Assembly (NCBI RefSeq): GCF_002632825.1 | Contig: NZ_NJAJ01000016.1 | Coordinates: 1-64,000, forward strand | Direction of reading: 5' to 3' | DNA: 64,000 nt | Origin: Xenorhabdus stockiae | GTDB lineage: Bacteria; Pseudomonadota; Gammaproteobacteria; Enterobacterales; Enterobacteriaceae | In this document: in pieces, positions 28,420 through 38,771 of the stretch | How the letters are laid out: each line of letters begins with the position of its first letter | Position numbering within the stretch: position 1 is the stretch's first letter | Notes under the pieces: generated by a model | Seen by the model: only the letters and a program-made list of their open reading frames with translations | Database searches by the model: none | What the model was told of the DNA's origin: nothing | Translations under genes and position numbers: made by a program

Positions 28420-29814
28420 ATGCAACAGAAATATGCTTTTATCATCGCAGGTACAGGCAGCGGATGTGGTAAAACGACGGTAACGTTGGGCATTATGCGA
28501 TCCTTGATAAACCGAGAACTACGGGTACAACCGTTCAAAATCGGGCCTGATTATCTGGATGGTGGATGGCATTGTGCAGTAACGGGAGTTGCTTCACGGA
28601 ATCTTGATGCTTTTATGCTCCCGGAACCTATCCTGAATGGTTTATTTAACGAAGCTATAGTTGATTACGATGTTGCCGTCATTGAAGGCGTGATGGGGCT
28701 GTATGATGGTTATGGTACAGATCCTGACTATTGCAGCAGTGCAGCGATGGCAAAGCAATTGGGTTGTCCGGTAATTTTGGTGGTGGATGGTAAGGCTGTT
28801 TCCACCTCGATTGCTGCAACAGTGATGGGATTTCAGCTATTTGATCCGGCAGTGAATATTGCAGGTGTACTGATTAATCGCGTTAATCGGGATAGTCATT
28901 TTCAGCTTTTAAAACAGGCAATTGAAAATTACTGCGGTATTCCTGTTTTGGGGCGGCTTCCCGTTATGCCTGAAGTGACACTGCCTTCCCGTCATTTAGG
29001 TTTGCTTCCAGCGCAAGAACAGCGAGATCAACATGCTGAACGCTGGTCCCGTCTTGCTCAGCAGGTTGCAGACTCAATAGATTTGGATAAGTTGCTGGAT
29101 TTAACCCGGCTATCTTCGCTGCCAAAAGGCGATATAGGTTCTTTGGTTGATCCTACTCTAGGGCGGGGTTTAACGCTGGCACTGGCGGAAGACGAAGCAT
29201 TTCACTTTTATTACCCGGATAACCTGTTGTTATTGGAAAAGGCCGGTGTATCAATCAAACGTTTCAGTCCTCTGCATGATCACCAACTTCCTGAATGTCA
29301 GATGGTTTATCTGGGGGGAGGGTATCCTGAAATTTATGCCAGCACTTTAGCTACCAACTACGCCATGCATATAGCATTACGTCAGGCACACCAGAAAGGT
29401 ATTCCCATTTATGCAGAATGCGGGGGGTTGATGTACCTCGGTGATGCCCTGATTGATACGGATGGTGTACGGCATAGCATGGTGGGGCTGATTTCTGGTG
29501 AAAGCCGGATGGATGATCACCTGAAACGCTTTGGTTACTGCGAAGCCACGGCAATGTGCGATACGCCTTTAATTGCGAAGGGAGAAACATTGCGTGGGCA
29601 TGAGTTTCATTACTCAGATTTTATTACGACTCAGCCTGCGGTTTTTCAATGTATTAAGAAAACAAATACCAAAGAAGCCTCAGAGAAAATCCAGAAAAGC
29701 TGGCAGGGCAGTTACCTGAATGGCAATACACTGGCGGGTTATCTGCATATCCATTTTGCCCAACGGCCTCATTTGCTCCATCGCTGGTTAATGCTGGCCC
29801 GGAGGCTGTTATGA
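28420..29814 (+). CDS. cbiA: cobyrinate a,c-diamide synthase
   Basis: ATP- and glutamine-dependent amidase adding two amides (a and c) to cobyrinic acid. About 464 residues: N-terminal dethiobiotin-synthetase-like ATPase (AGTGSGCGKTTVTLG) and a C-terminal class I glutamine amidotransferase domain with nucleophile Cys in IPIYAECGGLMYLG and a late histidine in HIHFAQRPHLL. I chose the ATG at 28420 (MQQKYAFIIAGTG), preceded by GGGGTAAG, over the one at 28402. It is first of the cbi operon; its stop overlaps cbiB. Confidence 0.96.
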   Translation: MQQKYAFIIAGTGSGCGKTTVTLGIMRSLINRELRVQPFKIGPDYLDGGWHCAVTGVASRNLDAFMLPEPILNGLFNEAIVDYDVAVIEGVMGLYDGYGTDPDYCSSAAMAKQLGCPVILVVDGKAVSTSIAATVMGFQLFDPAVNIAGVLINRVNRDSHFQLLKQAIENYCGIPVLGRLPVMPEVTLPSRHLGLLPAQEQRDQHAERWSRLAQQVADSIDLDKLLDLTRLSSLPKGDIGSLVDPTLGRGLTLALAEDEAFHFYYPDNLLLLEKAGVSIKRFSPLHDHQLPECQMVYLGGGYPEIYASTLATNYAMHIALRQAHQKGIPIYAECGGLMYLGDALIDTDGVRHSMVGLISGESRMDDHLKRFGYCEATAMCDTPLIAKGETLRGHEFHYSDFITTQPAVFQCIKKTNTKEASEKIQKSWQGSYLNGNTLAGYLHIHFAQRPHLLHRWLMLARRLL

Positions 29815-30785
29815 CCGTCTTATTGTGGTTCTCTGCTTTTATTCTGGATATGAAATTGGGTGATCCTCTTCATTGGCCTCATCCCGTACGCTGGATAGGG
29901 CAGCTTATCAGCCGGTCTGAGCAATTTATTCGTCGGGTTTGTCAGACCGAAGCCAGTCTGAAATGGGGTGGTGTGCTGCTATGGCTTGTCGTTGTGGGGA
30001 TTACTTGGCTGGCGAGCTATTGGTTTTTGCAACTGGCCTATGGGCTGATGTTCTGGCTGGGATGTGTAGCGGAAATCTGGCTGATCTATACCATGCTGGC
30101 AGGACGTAGCCTGAGCGATGCAGCAAATACTGTTTATCAGGCATTGTGCAAGGAAGCTACAGATCACAATAATTTGGATATCAGCCGTCAGGAGCTTGCC
30201 AAAATTGTTGGCCGTGACACTTCTCAATTACAACCACCACAAATCAGCTGCGCTGTGATTGAAACCGTAGCTGAAAATAGCGTGGATGGCGTGATTGCTC
30301 CTTTATTTTTCTTAATGCTTGGCGGCGCTCCACTGGCTATGGCTTATAAGGCAATCAATACCCTTGATTCAATGGTGGGATATAAAATTCCTCGTTATCA
30401 GGCAATAGGAATGTTTTCAGCCCGTATGGATGATGTCGCGAATTGGTTACCTGCGCGTCTTGGATGGCTTCTCTTGGCAATGGCCGCAAAATGGCAGGGA
30501 CTGGATTTTCGGCAGGCATTGCGTATTGGCTGGCGTGACCGCTACCAGCACAGCAGCCCGAATAGCGGCTGGTCAGAGGCAACGATGGCAGGAGCATTAG
30601 GTATCCGCTTGGGTGGGCCGAATGTCTACTTTAACCAGCGGGTGGAAAAGCCGTGGATTGGTGATGAAAAGCGCGAAGTCACACCAGACGATATACCTCA
30701 GTCTGTTCGAATAATGCAAGTAGCATCAGTCATGGCGCTTTTGCTTTTTGCCCTGCTGTATAGCCTGTTCAGCGTGATGATATAA
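29811..30785 (+). CDS. cbiB: adenosylcobinamide-phosphate synthase
   Basis: Integral membrane enzyme attaching aminopropanol phosphate (made by CobD) to adenosylcobyric acid. It has 324 residues with several membrane helices. Family motifs are LDMKLGDPLHWPHPVRWIGQLI at the N-terminus, ETVAENSVDGVIAPLFF, YKAINTLDSMVGYK and NSGWSEATMAGALGIRLGG. The start overlaps cbiA by 4 bases. Confidence 0.96.
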   Translation: MTVLLWFSAFILDMKLGDPLHWPHPVRWIGQLISRSEQFIRRVCQTEASLKWGGVLLWLVVVGITWLASYWFLQLAYGLMFWLGCVAEIWLIYTMLAGRSLSDAANTVYQALCKEATDHNNLDISRQELAKIVGRDTSQLQPPQISCAVIETVAENSVDGVIAPLFFLMLGGAPLAMAYKAINTLDSMVGYKIPRYQAIGMFSARMDDVANWLPARLGWLLLAMAAKWQGLDFRQALRIGWRDRYQHSSPNSGWSEATMAGALGIRLGGPNVYFNQRVEKPWIGDEKREVTPDDIPQSVRIMQVASVMALLLFALLYSLFSVMI

Positions 30786-30797
30786 GGAGGGAACAAC

Positions 30798-31439
30798 ATG
30801 AGTGATTACATCCGACAGCCTCAACAGATTGAAAAAAATAGTTTCGATATCATCAGCCGGATTATTTCCGAATCATATCCTGATTTTCACTTTGCCGATG
30901 AGGAGCAGGAAGCGGTCATCAAACGGGTCATTCATACCACTGCTGATTTTGACTGGCTTCATCTTCTCTACTTTTCCCCTGATGTTTTTCAGCTTATTCG
31001 TAACGGCATATTGCGTGGCTGTACCCTATACACCGATACAACTATGGCGCTGTCTGGCATCAATAAAACCCGTCTGGCTCAGTATGGAAGCAAATGCCGT
31101 TGCTATGTCAGTGATTGCCGTACTATTCACATGGCAAAAGCGCAGCAAATTACGCGTTCGATGGCGGCTGTCGATCTGGCTCTGCAAGAACCGGGAGAGA
31201 AGATTTTTATCTTTGGCAATGCTCCGACAGCCTTGTTTCGTTTAATGGAACATCAAATTGCCCCCATTGCTGTCGTCGGTGTACCGGTTGGGTTTGTTGG
31301 GGCAGAAGAATCAAAAAATGCCCTGATCCATAGCGGAATAAGCTGTATTGCAGCAAAAGGCCGTAAAGGAGGCAGTAATATTGCGGCTGCGATAATTAAC
31401 GCGATTCTGTACCGGATGCCAGAGGTAAACTATGAATGA
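30798..31439 (+). CDS. cbiC: cobalt-precorrin-8 methylmutase
   Basis: Moves the methyl group from C11 to C12, turning cobalt-precorrin-8 into cobyrinic acid. 213 residues. The catalytic histidine is in [11 protein letters not shown], and the substrate-binding segments [27 protein letters not shown] and [14 protein letters not shown] are present. AAGGAGGG precedes the start, one of the strongest ribosome sites in this operon. The end overlaps cbiD by 8 bases. Confidence 0.96.
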   Translation: MSDYIRQPQQIEKNSFDIISRIISESYPDFHFADEEQEAVIKRVIHTTADFDWLHLLYFSPDVFQLIRNGILRGCTLYTDTTMALSGINKTRLAQYGSKCRCYVSDCRTIHMAKAQQITRSMAAVDLALQEPGEKIFIFGNAPTALFRLMEHQIAPIAVVGVPVGFVGAEESKNALIHSGISCIAAKGRKGGSNIAAAIINAILYRMPEVNYE

Positions 31440-32580
31440 TCTCATTGAACTCGGTACAGTCTGGCACAGAGGAAAGCAGTATCGTAAAGGCTATACTACC
31501 GGCTCTTGTGCGACCGCTGCGGCAAAGGTGGCTGCGTTAATGATCCTGCGTCAGCAGATTATCCATCAGGTTTCAATTGTCACACCTTCCGGCATCACTC
31601 TGGCTTTGAATATTGAACAACCCTTGATTGAAGGCGATCAAGCTGTCGCGGCTATCCGCAAAGATGGTGGTGATGACGTAGACGCAACTCATGGGATGCT
31701 GATTTTTGCCCGGGTATCCCTGAACGACAGCGGTGTTATCACACTGGATGGCGGTGACGGTATTGGCAGGGTAACGCGGGTGGGAGTCGGGTTGCCTATA
31801 GGCTGGGCGGCAATCAATAAAACCCCGCGTCAGACCATAGAAGAGACGGTACGGGAGGTAATCGGTCCGAATCGGGGGGCAGATATCATCATTTTTGCAC
31901 CTGAAGGTGAGGAGCGAGCGAAGCAAACTTATAACGACCGATTGGGGATTAAAGGCGGAATTTCGATTATCGGTACAACAGGCATTGTAACTCCGATGTC
32001 AGAAGAGAGCTGGAAACGCTCACTGGCGCTGGAGTTAGAAACGAAACGTGCCAGTGGGCTGGATCGCATTATTTTTGTGCCGGGTAATCATGGGGAACGT
32101 TTTGTCAGCCAGCAGTTGGGCATTGATGCCAGCTATGTCGTCACCATGAGTAACTTTGTCGGTTACATGTTACAGGAAGCCGTACGTTTGGAATTCCGCC
32201 ATATCGTACTGGTCGGGCATGTCGGCAAATTAGTGAAAATTGCCGCGGGTATTTTTCATACTCACAGCCATATTGCCGATGGACGTATGGAGACGCTGAT
32301 TGCCAATCTGGCCTTAATGGGCGCTCCTTTCGAACTGATTCAGGCGGTGGATCAGTGTGACACCACTGAAGCAGCCATTGAATTGATTGCTGGACAGGGC
32401 TGGCAGGGAGTGTATCAGCAGATAGCGCAGAAAATATGTTGGCGTATCGACCAAATGCTGCGTTTCGCCAAGAGTAAGCCACAGTGTGACGCCATTTTAT
32501 TCTCCTTTGATAATCAGGTATTAGGTTGTAACCGGTCTGTAGACCAGATAGTGCGGGATTTTATGGAGGGCGGCCGATGA
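31432..32580 (+). CDS. cbiD: cobalt-precorrin-5B C1-methyltransferase
   Basis: SAM-dependent methylation at C1 of the corrin ring in the oxygen-independent pathway; the fold differs from the other ring methylases. 382 residues with the family motifs [48 protein letters not shown] and VPGNHGERF. Starts within cbiC and overlaps cbiE by 4 bases. Confidence 0.96.
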   Translation: MNDLIELGTVWHRGKQYRKGYTTGSCATAAAKVAALMILRQQIIHQVSIVTPSGITLALNIEQPLIEGDQAVAAIRKDGGDDVDATHGMLIFARVSLNDSGVITLDGGDGIGRVTRVGVGLPIGWAAINKTPRQTIEETVREVIGPNRGADIIIFAPEGEERAKQTYNDRLGIKGGISIIGTTGIVTPMSEESWKRSLALELETKRASGLDRIIFVPGNHGERFVSQQLGIDASYVVTMSNFVGYMLQEAVRLEFRHIVLVGHVGKLVKIAAGIFHTHSHIADGRMETLIANLALMGAPFELIQAVDQCDTTEAAIELIAGQGWQGVYQQIAQKICWRIDQMLRFAKSKPQCDAILFSFDNQVLGCNRSVDQIVRDFMEGGR

Positions 32581-33251
32581 TCACAGTTGTGGGCGTTGGC
32601 CCGGGTGCTTTAGAAAATCAGACACTGTCTGCGTTGGATGTTATCAGTCAGGCCGATGTACTGGTTGGAGGAAAACGCCATCTTGCCGAATTTCCTTACT
32701 TCGATGGTGAAACCCATCCTATAAATGCTGATATGGATACGTTAATGCAGTGGCTGGAACAGAATCAGCATCGGAAAGTTGTTGTACTGGCTTCAGGTGA
32801 TCCGCTTTTCTATGGCATCGGTAAACGGATTAGCCAGCATTTTTCAAAGCTATCTTTTATAAAAAAACCAAATGCTGATGACCAGCATAATGGTAGAAAA
32901 AATATCCGCATTATTCCCGGTATCAGTTCAGTCCAGTATTTGTGCGCGCAAATGTTGCTGGATATGAATGACATTTATCTCACCAGCAGTCATGGTCGCA
33001 AGCCAGATTTTGACTGGTTACTCCAACACGAAAAGATCGCCATGGTGACGGATAACATTATTGGCCCTTACCAGATCGCACAGGAAATTCTGGCGCGAGG
33101 GCAACAGCGTTGCATGGTGATTGGTGAAAATTTATCCCACAAACATGAACACATTCGTTGCCTGACCGCAGAGCAGATCGAGCAACGTGGCGACATTCAT
33201 TATGGTCTGAATGTCGTGATTATCCTGAATGGTGATTTCGATGAAAGATGA
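32577..33251 (+). CDS. cbiE: cobalt-precorrin-7 C5-methyltransferase
   Basis: Tetrapyrrole methylase that methylates C5 of the corrin ring; in many bacteria it is fused to CbiT as CobL. 224 residues: [39 protein letters not shown] and [16 protein letters not shown] short insertion ([14 protein letters not shown]) separates two core strands. Encoded separately from CbiT but overlapping it by 11 bases, so both products are likely made together. Confidence 0.94.
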   Translation: MITVVGVGPGALENQTLSALDVISQADVLVGGKRHLAEFPYFDGETHPINADMDTLMQWLEQNQHRKVVVLASGDPLFYGIGKRISQHFSKLSFIKKPNADDQHNGRKNIRIIPGISSVQYLCAQMLLDMNDIYLTSSHGRKPDFDWLLQHEKIAMVTDNIIGPYQIAQEILARGQQRCMVIGENLSHKHEHIRCLTAEQIEQRGDIHYGLNVVIILNGDFDER

Positions 33252-33822
33252 ACTGTTTTTGCGTGGTCATCGCATTCCAATGACCAAAGAAGTGGTTAGA
33301 GCGCTGGCACTGGAACGTTTGCAACTGGAAAACGCCCGCCATTTTATTGATGTCGGTGCAGGTACTGGCAGCGTCAGTATTGAAGCAGCACTGCGTTATC
33401 CCGCACTGGATATTATCGCCATTGAGCGCAAAGAAGATGCACTACGGCTACTGGTTGAAAATGTTCAGCATTTTTCCTGCCATCAGGTTCGTATTAAATC
33501 GGGGATAGCCCCTGTGCCACTGGAAATCAGTGCAGATGCTATTTTCATTGGCGGAACGGGTGGGCATCTGACCGAAATTATTGATTGGGCGTTGCTCAAT
33601 CTGAATTCAGGCGGGCGTTTGGTCATGACTTTCATTCTGTTAGAAAACTTTACACAGGCATTATCCTATTTGGGAGCGTGTTCTGTAGCTGAGTTGGACG
33701 GGCGTGAAATTCAGGTGGGGGAACTGACAGCATTAGGACAGGGGCATTATTTCAAGCCTAACAATCCGACTTATCTATTGTCCTGCCTGAAGAGTTCTGA
33801 TCAGGAGGTACAAAATGGATAA
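33241..33822 (+). CDS. cbiT: cobalt-precorrin-6B C15-methyltransferase (decarboxylating)
   Basis: Methylates C15 and removes the acetate carboxyl at C12. About 193 residues with a class I SAM fold ([17 protein letters not shown], then IAIERKEDA). I chose the ATG at 33241 because [22 protein letters not shown] is the conserved family N-terminus; the frame also opens with a GTG at 33229. Ends with [15 protein letters not shown] as in Salmonella CbiT. Overlaps cbiE and cbiF. Confidence 0.95.
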   Translation: MKDELFLRGHRIPMTKEVVRALALERLQLENARHFIDVGAGTGSVSIEAALRYPALDIIAIERKEDALRLLVENVQHFSCHQVRIKSGIAPVPLEISADAIFIGGTGGHLTEIIDWALLNLNSGGRLVMTFILLENFTQALSYLGACSVAELDGREIQVGELTALGQGHYFKPNNPTYLLSCLKSSDQEVQNG

Positions 33823-34591
33823 CGTCAGCTTTGACACCGAAAAAGTCTGGTTTGTTGGTGCCGGGCCGGGAGATAAGAGTCTGATTACCCTAAAGGGATA
33901 TCAATTATTACGTCAGGCTCAGATAGTGATTTATGCCGGTTCACTGATTAATCACGAACTGTTGAGTTATTGCCGGCCCGATGCTGAATGCCATGACAGT
34001 GCCGGATTAACGTTATCAGAGATCACCGAATTAATGGTGAATGGCGTGAAAGGGAAAAAATTGGTGGTTCGTCTGCAAACGGGAGATTTATCGCTGTTTG
34101 GTTCTATTCGTGAACAGGCGGAGGAGCTGAAAAACCACGGGATCAGTTTTATCTCTGTTCCCGGCGTGAGTTCATTTCTTGGCGCGGCCGCGCAATTAGG
34201 GGTGGAGTACACGGTCCCCGAAGTTGCCCAAAGTTTAATTATTACCCGTATGGAAGGCAGAACACCCATGCCCCCGCAGGAGACACTGGAAGCCTTTGCC
34301 GCTCATCAAACCTCAATGGCGATTTTCCTTTCGGTACAGAACATCAGGGAGGTTGTTGCTCGGTTAATTCAGGGCGGTTATGAACAGGGAACACCGGTTG
34401 CTGTGGTTTATAAGGCAACGTGGCCTGATTCACAGATTGTGCGGGGAACACTGGAAACCATTACTGAACAGGTACGCAGTGCCGGTATTCGTAAAACGGC
34501 TCTGATTCTGGTGGGTGCTTTTCTTGGGCAAGAGTACCACTATTCAAAACTGTACGATGCGAGGTTCAGCCATGAATACCGTAGCGCCTGA
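33815..34591 (+). CDS. cbiF: cobalt-precorrin-4 C11-methyltransferase
   Basis: Tetrapyrrole methylase acting at C11. 258 residues: [71 protein letters not shown] and [18 protein letters not shown], the last being typical of CbiF/CobM. The 3' end overlaps cbiG by 20 bases. Confidence 0.96.
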   Translation: MDNVSFDTEKVWFVGAGPGDKSLITLKGYQLLRQAQIVIYAGSLINHELLSYCRPDAECHDSAGLTLSEITELMVNGVKGKKLVVRLQTGDLSLFGSIREQAEELKNHGISFISVPGVSSFLGAAAQLGVEYTVPEVAQSLIITRMEGRTPMPPQETLEAFAAHQTSMAIFLSVQNIREVVARLIQGGYEQGTPVAVVYKATWPDSQIVRGTLETITEQVRSAGIRKTALILVGAFLGQEYHYSKLYDARFSHEYRSA

Positions 34592-35699
34592 CATAATGAT
34601 TGCTGACACAATAACAGATGAAGTGACAATGTCACTTCATGCAGTCACTCCTGATAACAAATATGCCTTGTTTTGTCTGACAGCGGGAGGCATCGCACTG
34701 GCTCGTCGTTTGCAGTCCTATTTAGCGATAGATTGCTTTACTTCCCCTGAGCTGGTGGAAAGTGGATTTTTCACATTTGACGGTAGTTTTTCCAATACGG
34801 TACGCAAAGTATTCACACGGTATAGTGCCCTGATCATGGTTGGTGCAACGGGGATCGCCATTCGGGTTATTGCGCCTTTACTCCGGGATAAAATGACTGA
34901 TCCGGCGGTTATTGTGCTGGATGAAAAAGGGCAGTTTGCTATCAGTTTATTGTCAGGGCATATGGGAGGCGCCAATAAATTGGCACAGCAGATTGCCGAT
35001 ATCCTTGATGGTCAGGCTGTCATTACGACAGCAACGGATGTCAATCAGGTCGCGGCGCTGGATCTCTTATCCCAACAATTAGATGGAAAGATGGATAATT
35101 TCCGGGAGAGCGTTAAAACCGTTAATCAAATGCTGGTTAATGGTAAACGGGTTGGAATTTGGTTTCACCCTGATTTGAGTGATGAAAAAAATCGTTACGA
35201 TATACGTGGGTTTATTCCCGTTGATTCTCTTGAAGAGCGCCCTGAGCTGGATGCTTTGGTATATGTCAGTTATGAACGAACTAATATAATGCTGGCAATC
35301 CCTGTATTTAAATTAATTCCTCGCCGTATTGTGGCAGGAATAGGTTGCCGGCGAGGGGTAGAACCTGAGCAATGCGCCGAACTCTTAGAACGCCATCTGT
35401 TAGAACTCAACCTTGAACCACTGGCACTGAAAGCCATCGGCAGTATTGAATTGAAAAAAAACGAGCCAGCATTAATCCAATTAAGTCAGCAGCATCAAAT
35501 TCCCTTTCAAACTTTTTCTGTTAATCAGCTTTCCCGCTATGAGCAAGTATTTCCCACGTCTGAATTTGTCCGGAAAACGGTAGGCATCGGCAGTGTCTCC
35601 CAGCCTGTAGCTTGGTTAATGAGTAAAGGGCACTTAGTTGGCCATACTCTGCGAGAGCAAGGTGTCACCATCACATTAGGAGTATTGAGTCCATGTTAA
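34572..35699 (+). CDS. cbiG: cobalt-precorrin-5A hydrolase
   Basis: Opens the delta-lactone of cobalt-precorrin-5A and releases the C20 unit as acetaldehyde, the step that defines the anaerobic ring contraction. 375 residues with an N-terminal domain ([49 protein letters not shown]) and a C-terminal domain ([22 protein letters not shown]). I chose the ATG at 34572 inside the cbiF end, since residues before it have no counterpart. It carries an extra stretch of about 25 residues ([19 protein letters not shown]) before the core. Confidence 0.94.
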   Translation: MNTVAPDIMIADTITDEVTMSLHAVTPDNKYALFCLTAGGIALARRLQSYLAIDCFTSPELVESGFFTFDGSFSNTVRKVFTRYSALIMVGATGIAIRVIAPLLRDKMTDPAVIVLDEKGQFAISLLSGHMGGANKLAQQIADILDGQAVITTATDVNQVAALDLLSQQLDGKMDNFRESVKTVNQMLVNGKRVGIWFHPDLSDEKNRYDIRGFIPVDSLEERPELDALVYVSYERTNIMLAIPVFKLIPRRIVAGIGCRRGVEPEQCAELLERHLLELNLEPLALKAIGSIELKKNEPALIQLSQQHQIPFQTFSVNQLSRYEQVFPTSEFVRKTVGIGSVSQPVAWLMSKGHLVGHTLREQGVTITLGVLSPC

Positions 35700-36418
35700 C
35701 TGTTATTGGAATTGGTCCCGGTAGCGAAGCCATGATGACGCAGGAAGCGATAACAGCACTGAAAGCCGCTGATATCGTGGTGGGTTATAAAACCTACACC
35801 CATTTAGTGAAACCGTTGGTTGGCGACAAAGAAATTATTAAAACTGGCATGTGTAAGGAGATAGAACGTTGTCAGACAGCGATTGAGCTGGCAGAACAGG
35901 GTAAAAATGTGGCGGTGGTTTGCAGTGGTGACGCGGGTATTTATGGCATGGCCGGTCTGATTCTGGAACTGGTCAGCCAGCAAAAACGTAATGTAGAAGT
36001 CAGGCTGGTGGCGGGAGTGACGGCAAGTACCGCCTGTGCTGCTTTGCTGGGGGCGCCGTTAATGCATGACTTTTGTCATATCAGCCTGAGTGATCTGCTG
36101 ACGCCGTGGGAATTGATCGAAAAACGGGTGAAGGCGGCGGCAGAAGCCGATTTTGTCATCTGTTTCTATAATCCGCGCAGCCGTGGACGGGAAGAACATC
36201 TGGCCCGGGCATTTGCCCTGATGGAACCGTGGAAATCAGCAGATACGCCTGTGGGAGTGGTGAAAGCAGCAGGACGTAAACATGAAGATAAATGGCTGAC
36301 CACTTTTGGCTCAATGGATTTCTCCCGTGTTGATATGCGTAGTCTGGTGATAGTGGGTAATCAGTCAACATATGTACGTGACGGGCTGATGATCACACCA
36401 AGGGGATACCGGTTATGA
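35693..36418 (+). CDS. cbiH: cobalt-factor III C17-methyltransferase
   Basis: Methylates C17 and drives ring contraction with delta-lactone formation in the oxygen-independent route. 241 residues, tetrapyrrole-methylase fold: VIGIGPGSEAMMTQEAITALKAADIVVGYKTY, VCSGDAGIYGMAGL, VAGVTASTACAALLGAPLMHDFCHISLSD and FYNPRSRGREEHLARAF. Overlaps cbiG by 7 bases and cbiJ by 4. Confidence 0.96.
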   Translation: MLTVIGIGPGSEAMMTQEAITALKAADIVVGYKTYTHLVKPLVGDKEIIKTGMCKEIERCQTAIELAEQGKNVAVVCSGDAGIYGMAGLILELVSQQKRNVEVRLVAGVTASTACAALLGAPLMHDFCHISLSDLLTPWELIEKRVKAAAEADFVICFYNPRSRGREEHLARAFALMEPWKSADTPVGVVKAAGRKHEDKWLTTFGSMDFSRVDMRSLVIVGNQSTYVRDGLMITPRGYRL

Positions 36419-37191
36419 AACGGCCAGCGACTCTCATTTTTGGCGGAACCAGCGATGCCCGCCAGATTTGCCAGATGATGGATACTGTCGGTATCAATTA
36501 CTGCCTGTCAGTGGCGACTTCCGCAGGCGTACAACAGGCGATGGGAATCTGTGGCGAGATAATTACCGGCAGAATGGAAGCGGAAGAGATGGCTGATTAT
36601 CTGAAAACGCGTGAAATGGAAAGGGTAATTGATGCCTCTCATCCCTATGCTGAACGACTGAGCCAGAATATTGTCAGCGCCTGCCAGAAGTTAGGTATTC
36701 CTCTCATTCGTTATATCCGACCCAGCGATATTGATACCGTCGATAACCCGCTTATTCATAAAGTCACAACCATCAAACAGGCATGCGAAACAGCGGTCAG
36801 GCTGGGTACACGGGTTTTGCTGACAACCGGTAGTAAACAGCTGGCCGATTATATGAAGTACCTGAAAGAGAAAACGGTACTGGCCCGGGTATTACCAACC
36901 GCAGAAGTGCTGAAAATGTGTGAATCCTGTGGCTTATCTGTCGATCAGATTTTTGCCCTGAAAGGCCCGTTCAGTGCTGATTTTAATCGGGCTTTTTACC
37001 AGTTTTGCCGGGCAGATGTTGTGATTACCAAAGAGTCTGGTGAACAGGGGGGCTTCAGGGAAAAAGTGGAACCGTGTCTTTCTCTTGGGCTGCCCTGCAT
37101 TGTGATTTGTCGCCCGGAACAACAATTTGAAGGCGAGGGGATCACTCAGATTCATGGATTAGAAGAGATGGCGTGCTTGTTGGCAAATTAA
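36415..37191 (+). CDS. cbiJ: cobalt-precorrin-6A reductase
   Basis: NAD(P)H-dependent reductase of the macrocycle. 258 residues: LIFGGTSDARQICQMM at the N-terminus, VIDASHPYAERLSQNI, YIRPSD, LLTTGSKQL, FALKGPFSADFNRA, and VITKESGEQGGFREKV near the C-terminus, all typical of CbiJ/CobK. Starts with an ATGA overlap on cbiH. Confidence 0.95.
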   Translation: MKRPATLIFGGTSDARQICQMMDTVGINYCLSVATSAGVQQAMGICGEIITGRMEAEEMADYLKTREMERVIDASHPYAERLSQNIVSACQKLGIPLIRYIRPSDIDTVDNPLIHKVTTIKQACETAVRLGTRVLLTTGSKQLADYMKYLKEKTVLARVLPTAEVLKMCESCGLSVDQIFALKGPFSADFNRAFYQFCRADVVITKESGEQGGFREKVEPCLSLGLPCIVICRPEQQFEGEGITQIHGLEEMACLLAN

Positions 37192-37215
37192 AACAAACCA
37201 ATAAGGAAAAACGAA

Positions 37216-38004
37216 ATGAAAAAAGCACTGTTGGTGATCAGTTTCGGAACCAGTTATCACGAAACACTGAAAAATAATATTGAAGCCTGTGAGCAACAAC
37301 TGGCATCCGTATTTCCGGACAGGGAACTCTTCAGGGCATTTACCTCCGGTATGATCATTCGCAAATTGCGCCAGCGCGATGATATTCATATTGATAACCC
37401 CCATGATGCGTTAACCAGATTACACCACGCCGGTTATAACGATGTTGCCGTTCAGTGTTTGCATATTATCAAGGGCGATGAATATGAAAAGGTGTTACAT
37501 GAAGTTGAAAAATTTCGTCCTCGCTTTAGACGATTAGTGCTCGGCGCTCCATTACTCAGCCATTTTGATGATTATCTGCAACTGATGCGGGCATTACACC
37601 ACCAGCTTCCTGTACTGACGGAAAACGAACGTGTCGTCTTTATGGGACATGGCACAGAACACCATGCTTTTTCTGCTTACTCCTGTCTTGACCATCTGAT
37701 GAATCATTATCACTTTCCGGCACGGGTAGGTGCGGTTGAAAGTTATCCGGAACTTCCCCTGATTATAAAAGGATTAAAAGAGCAACGGATCCGCAAAGTA
37801 TATCTGATGCCATTGATGCTGGTGGCCGGAGATCATGCCATCAATGACATGGCTTCAAGTGAAGACGGTTCGTGGAAATCACAGCTGGAAAAAGCCGGAA
37901 TAGCCGCAATCCCCTGGCTACAGGGATTGGGAGAAAATCCGAAAATTCGGCAGATGTTTGTCGACCACCTGACTTGTGCGCTGAACTGTCAGGAGAAAAT
38001 CTGA
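37216..38004 (+). CDS. cbiK: sirohydrochlorin cobaltochelatase (anaerobic type)
   Basis: Inserts Co2+ into sirohydrochlorin early, without ATP, the hallmark of the anaerobic pathway. 262 residues against 264 in Salmonella. Metal-binding histidines are in VVFMGHGTEHHAF and LMPLMLVAGDHAINDMAS. AAGGAAAAACGAA precedes the start. This gene, together with CbiG and CbiD, identifies the route as oxygen-independent. Confidence 0.96.
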   Translation: MKKALLVISFGTSYHETLKNNIEACEQQLASVFPDRELFRAFTSGMIIRKLRQRDDIHIDNPHDALTRLHHAGYNDVAVQCLHIIKGDEYEKVLHEVEKFRPRFRRLVLGAPLLSHFDDYLQLMRALHHQLPVLTENERVVFMGHGTEHHAFSAYSCLDHLMNHYHFPARVGAVESYPELPLIIKGLKEQRIRKVYLMPLMLVAGDHAINDMASSEDGSWKSQLEKAGIAAIPWLQGLGENPKIRQMFVDHLTCALNCQEKI

Positions 38005-38768
38005 TGGATGAAAAATCGTCGGATAATATGGGAAAATTGTATGTTATTGGCGTAGGGCCGGGAGCCAGTGATCTGATTACGGTACGGGCAGCCCGCATTC
38101 TTGCTGAACTTGATGTGATCTATACCCCAACGGGCAAAAAGGGAGCCAAAAGCCTTGCTCACTCCATTATTGAAGAATATCTTTTGGCGGAAACCAAAGT
38201 TTTCACTTACCACTTTTTAATGAAAGCCGATATAGACGCTAAAAATGCAGTGTGGGATGAAGTTGCTCACTCATTGCAAGAAGAAGTGTCTGATGGCAGA
38301 AAAGTCGGTTTTATCACTTTGGGTGATCCTATGCTGTTCAGCACATGGGTATACCTTTTGCAGCGGCTGGTATCGACTCAAATGGTCATTCCGCCGTGGC
38401 TGGAAATTGTGCCGGGAATAACTTCATTTTCTGCTATCGCCGCTGCCGGTACGATGCCATTGGCAATGGAAAACCAAACATTGGCTGTTATTTCCTGTAC
38501 TGCTTCTGAAACCACTTTAGAGCAGGCATTGCTTAATCACGATTGCCTTGTCCTGATGAAAGTCTATTCGCATTTCCCCCTGATCCGTAACTTGTTACAA
38601 CGTCACAATCTTCTGGAACATGCATTGATGATGGCTGATGCCACATTGCCGGGTGAACAATGCTGGCGCGACCTTACCACACTGCCGTTCAGTGAAAAAG
38701 ATTGCAGACAGGAGTTATCTTATTTTTCAACGATTTTAATTAATAAAAACTGGCAATTATCGAGGTGA
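38004..38768 (+). CDS. cbiL: cobalt-factor II C20-methyltransferase
   Basis: Tetrapyrrole methylase adding the C20 methyl, the first ring methylation after metal insertion. Core 240 residues: LYVIGVGPGASDLITVRAARILAELDVIYTPTGKKG, ITLGDPMLFSTWVYLLQRL, VPGITSFSAIAAAGTMPLAMENQTLAVISCTA and ATLPGEQCWRDL. I chose the ATG at 38004, which shares a base with the cbiK stop and has AGGAGA upstream; a second ATG 8 codons later is also possible. The much longer upstream frame is out-of-register with cbiK and ignored. Confidence 0.94.
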   Translation: MDEKSSDNMGKLYVIGVGPGASDLITVRAARILAELDVIYTPTGKKGAKSLAHSIIEEYLLAETKVFTYHFLMKADIDAKNAVWDEVAHSLQEEVSDGRKVGFITLGDPMLFSTWVYLLQRLVSTQMVIPPWLEIVPGITSFSAIAAAGTMPLAMENQTLAVISCTASETTLEQALLNHDCLVLMKVYSHFPLIRNLLQRHNLLEHALMMADATLPGEQCWRDLTTLPFSEKDCRQELSYFSTILINKNWQLSR

Positions 38769-38771
38769 GTT

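Noticed and set aside
37872-38003. Extended N-terminus for CbiL inside cbiK
   Set aside because: The extra 44 residues lie in another frame of cbiK and have no counterpart in CbiL. The ATG at 38004 has a good ribosome site and fits the family.
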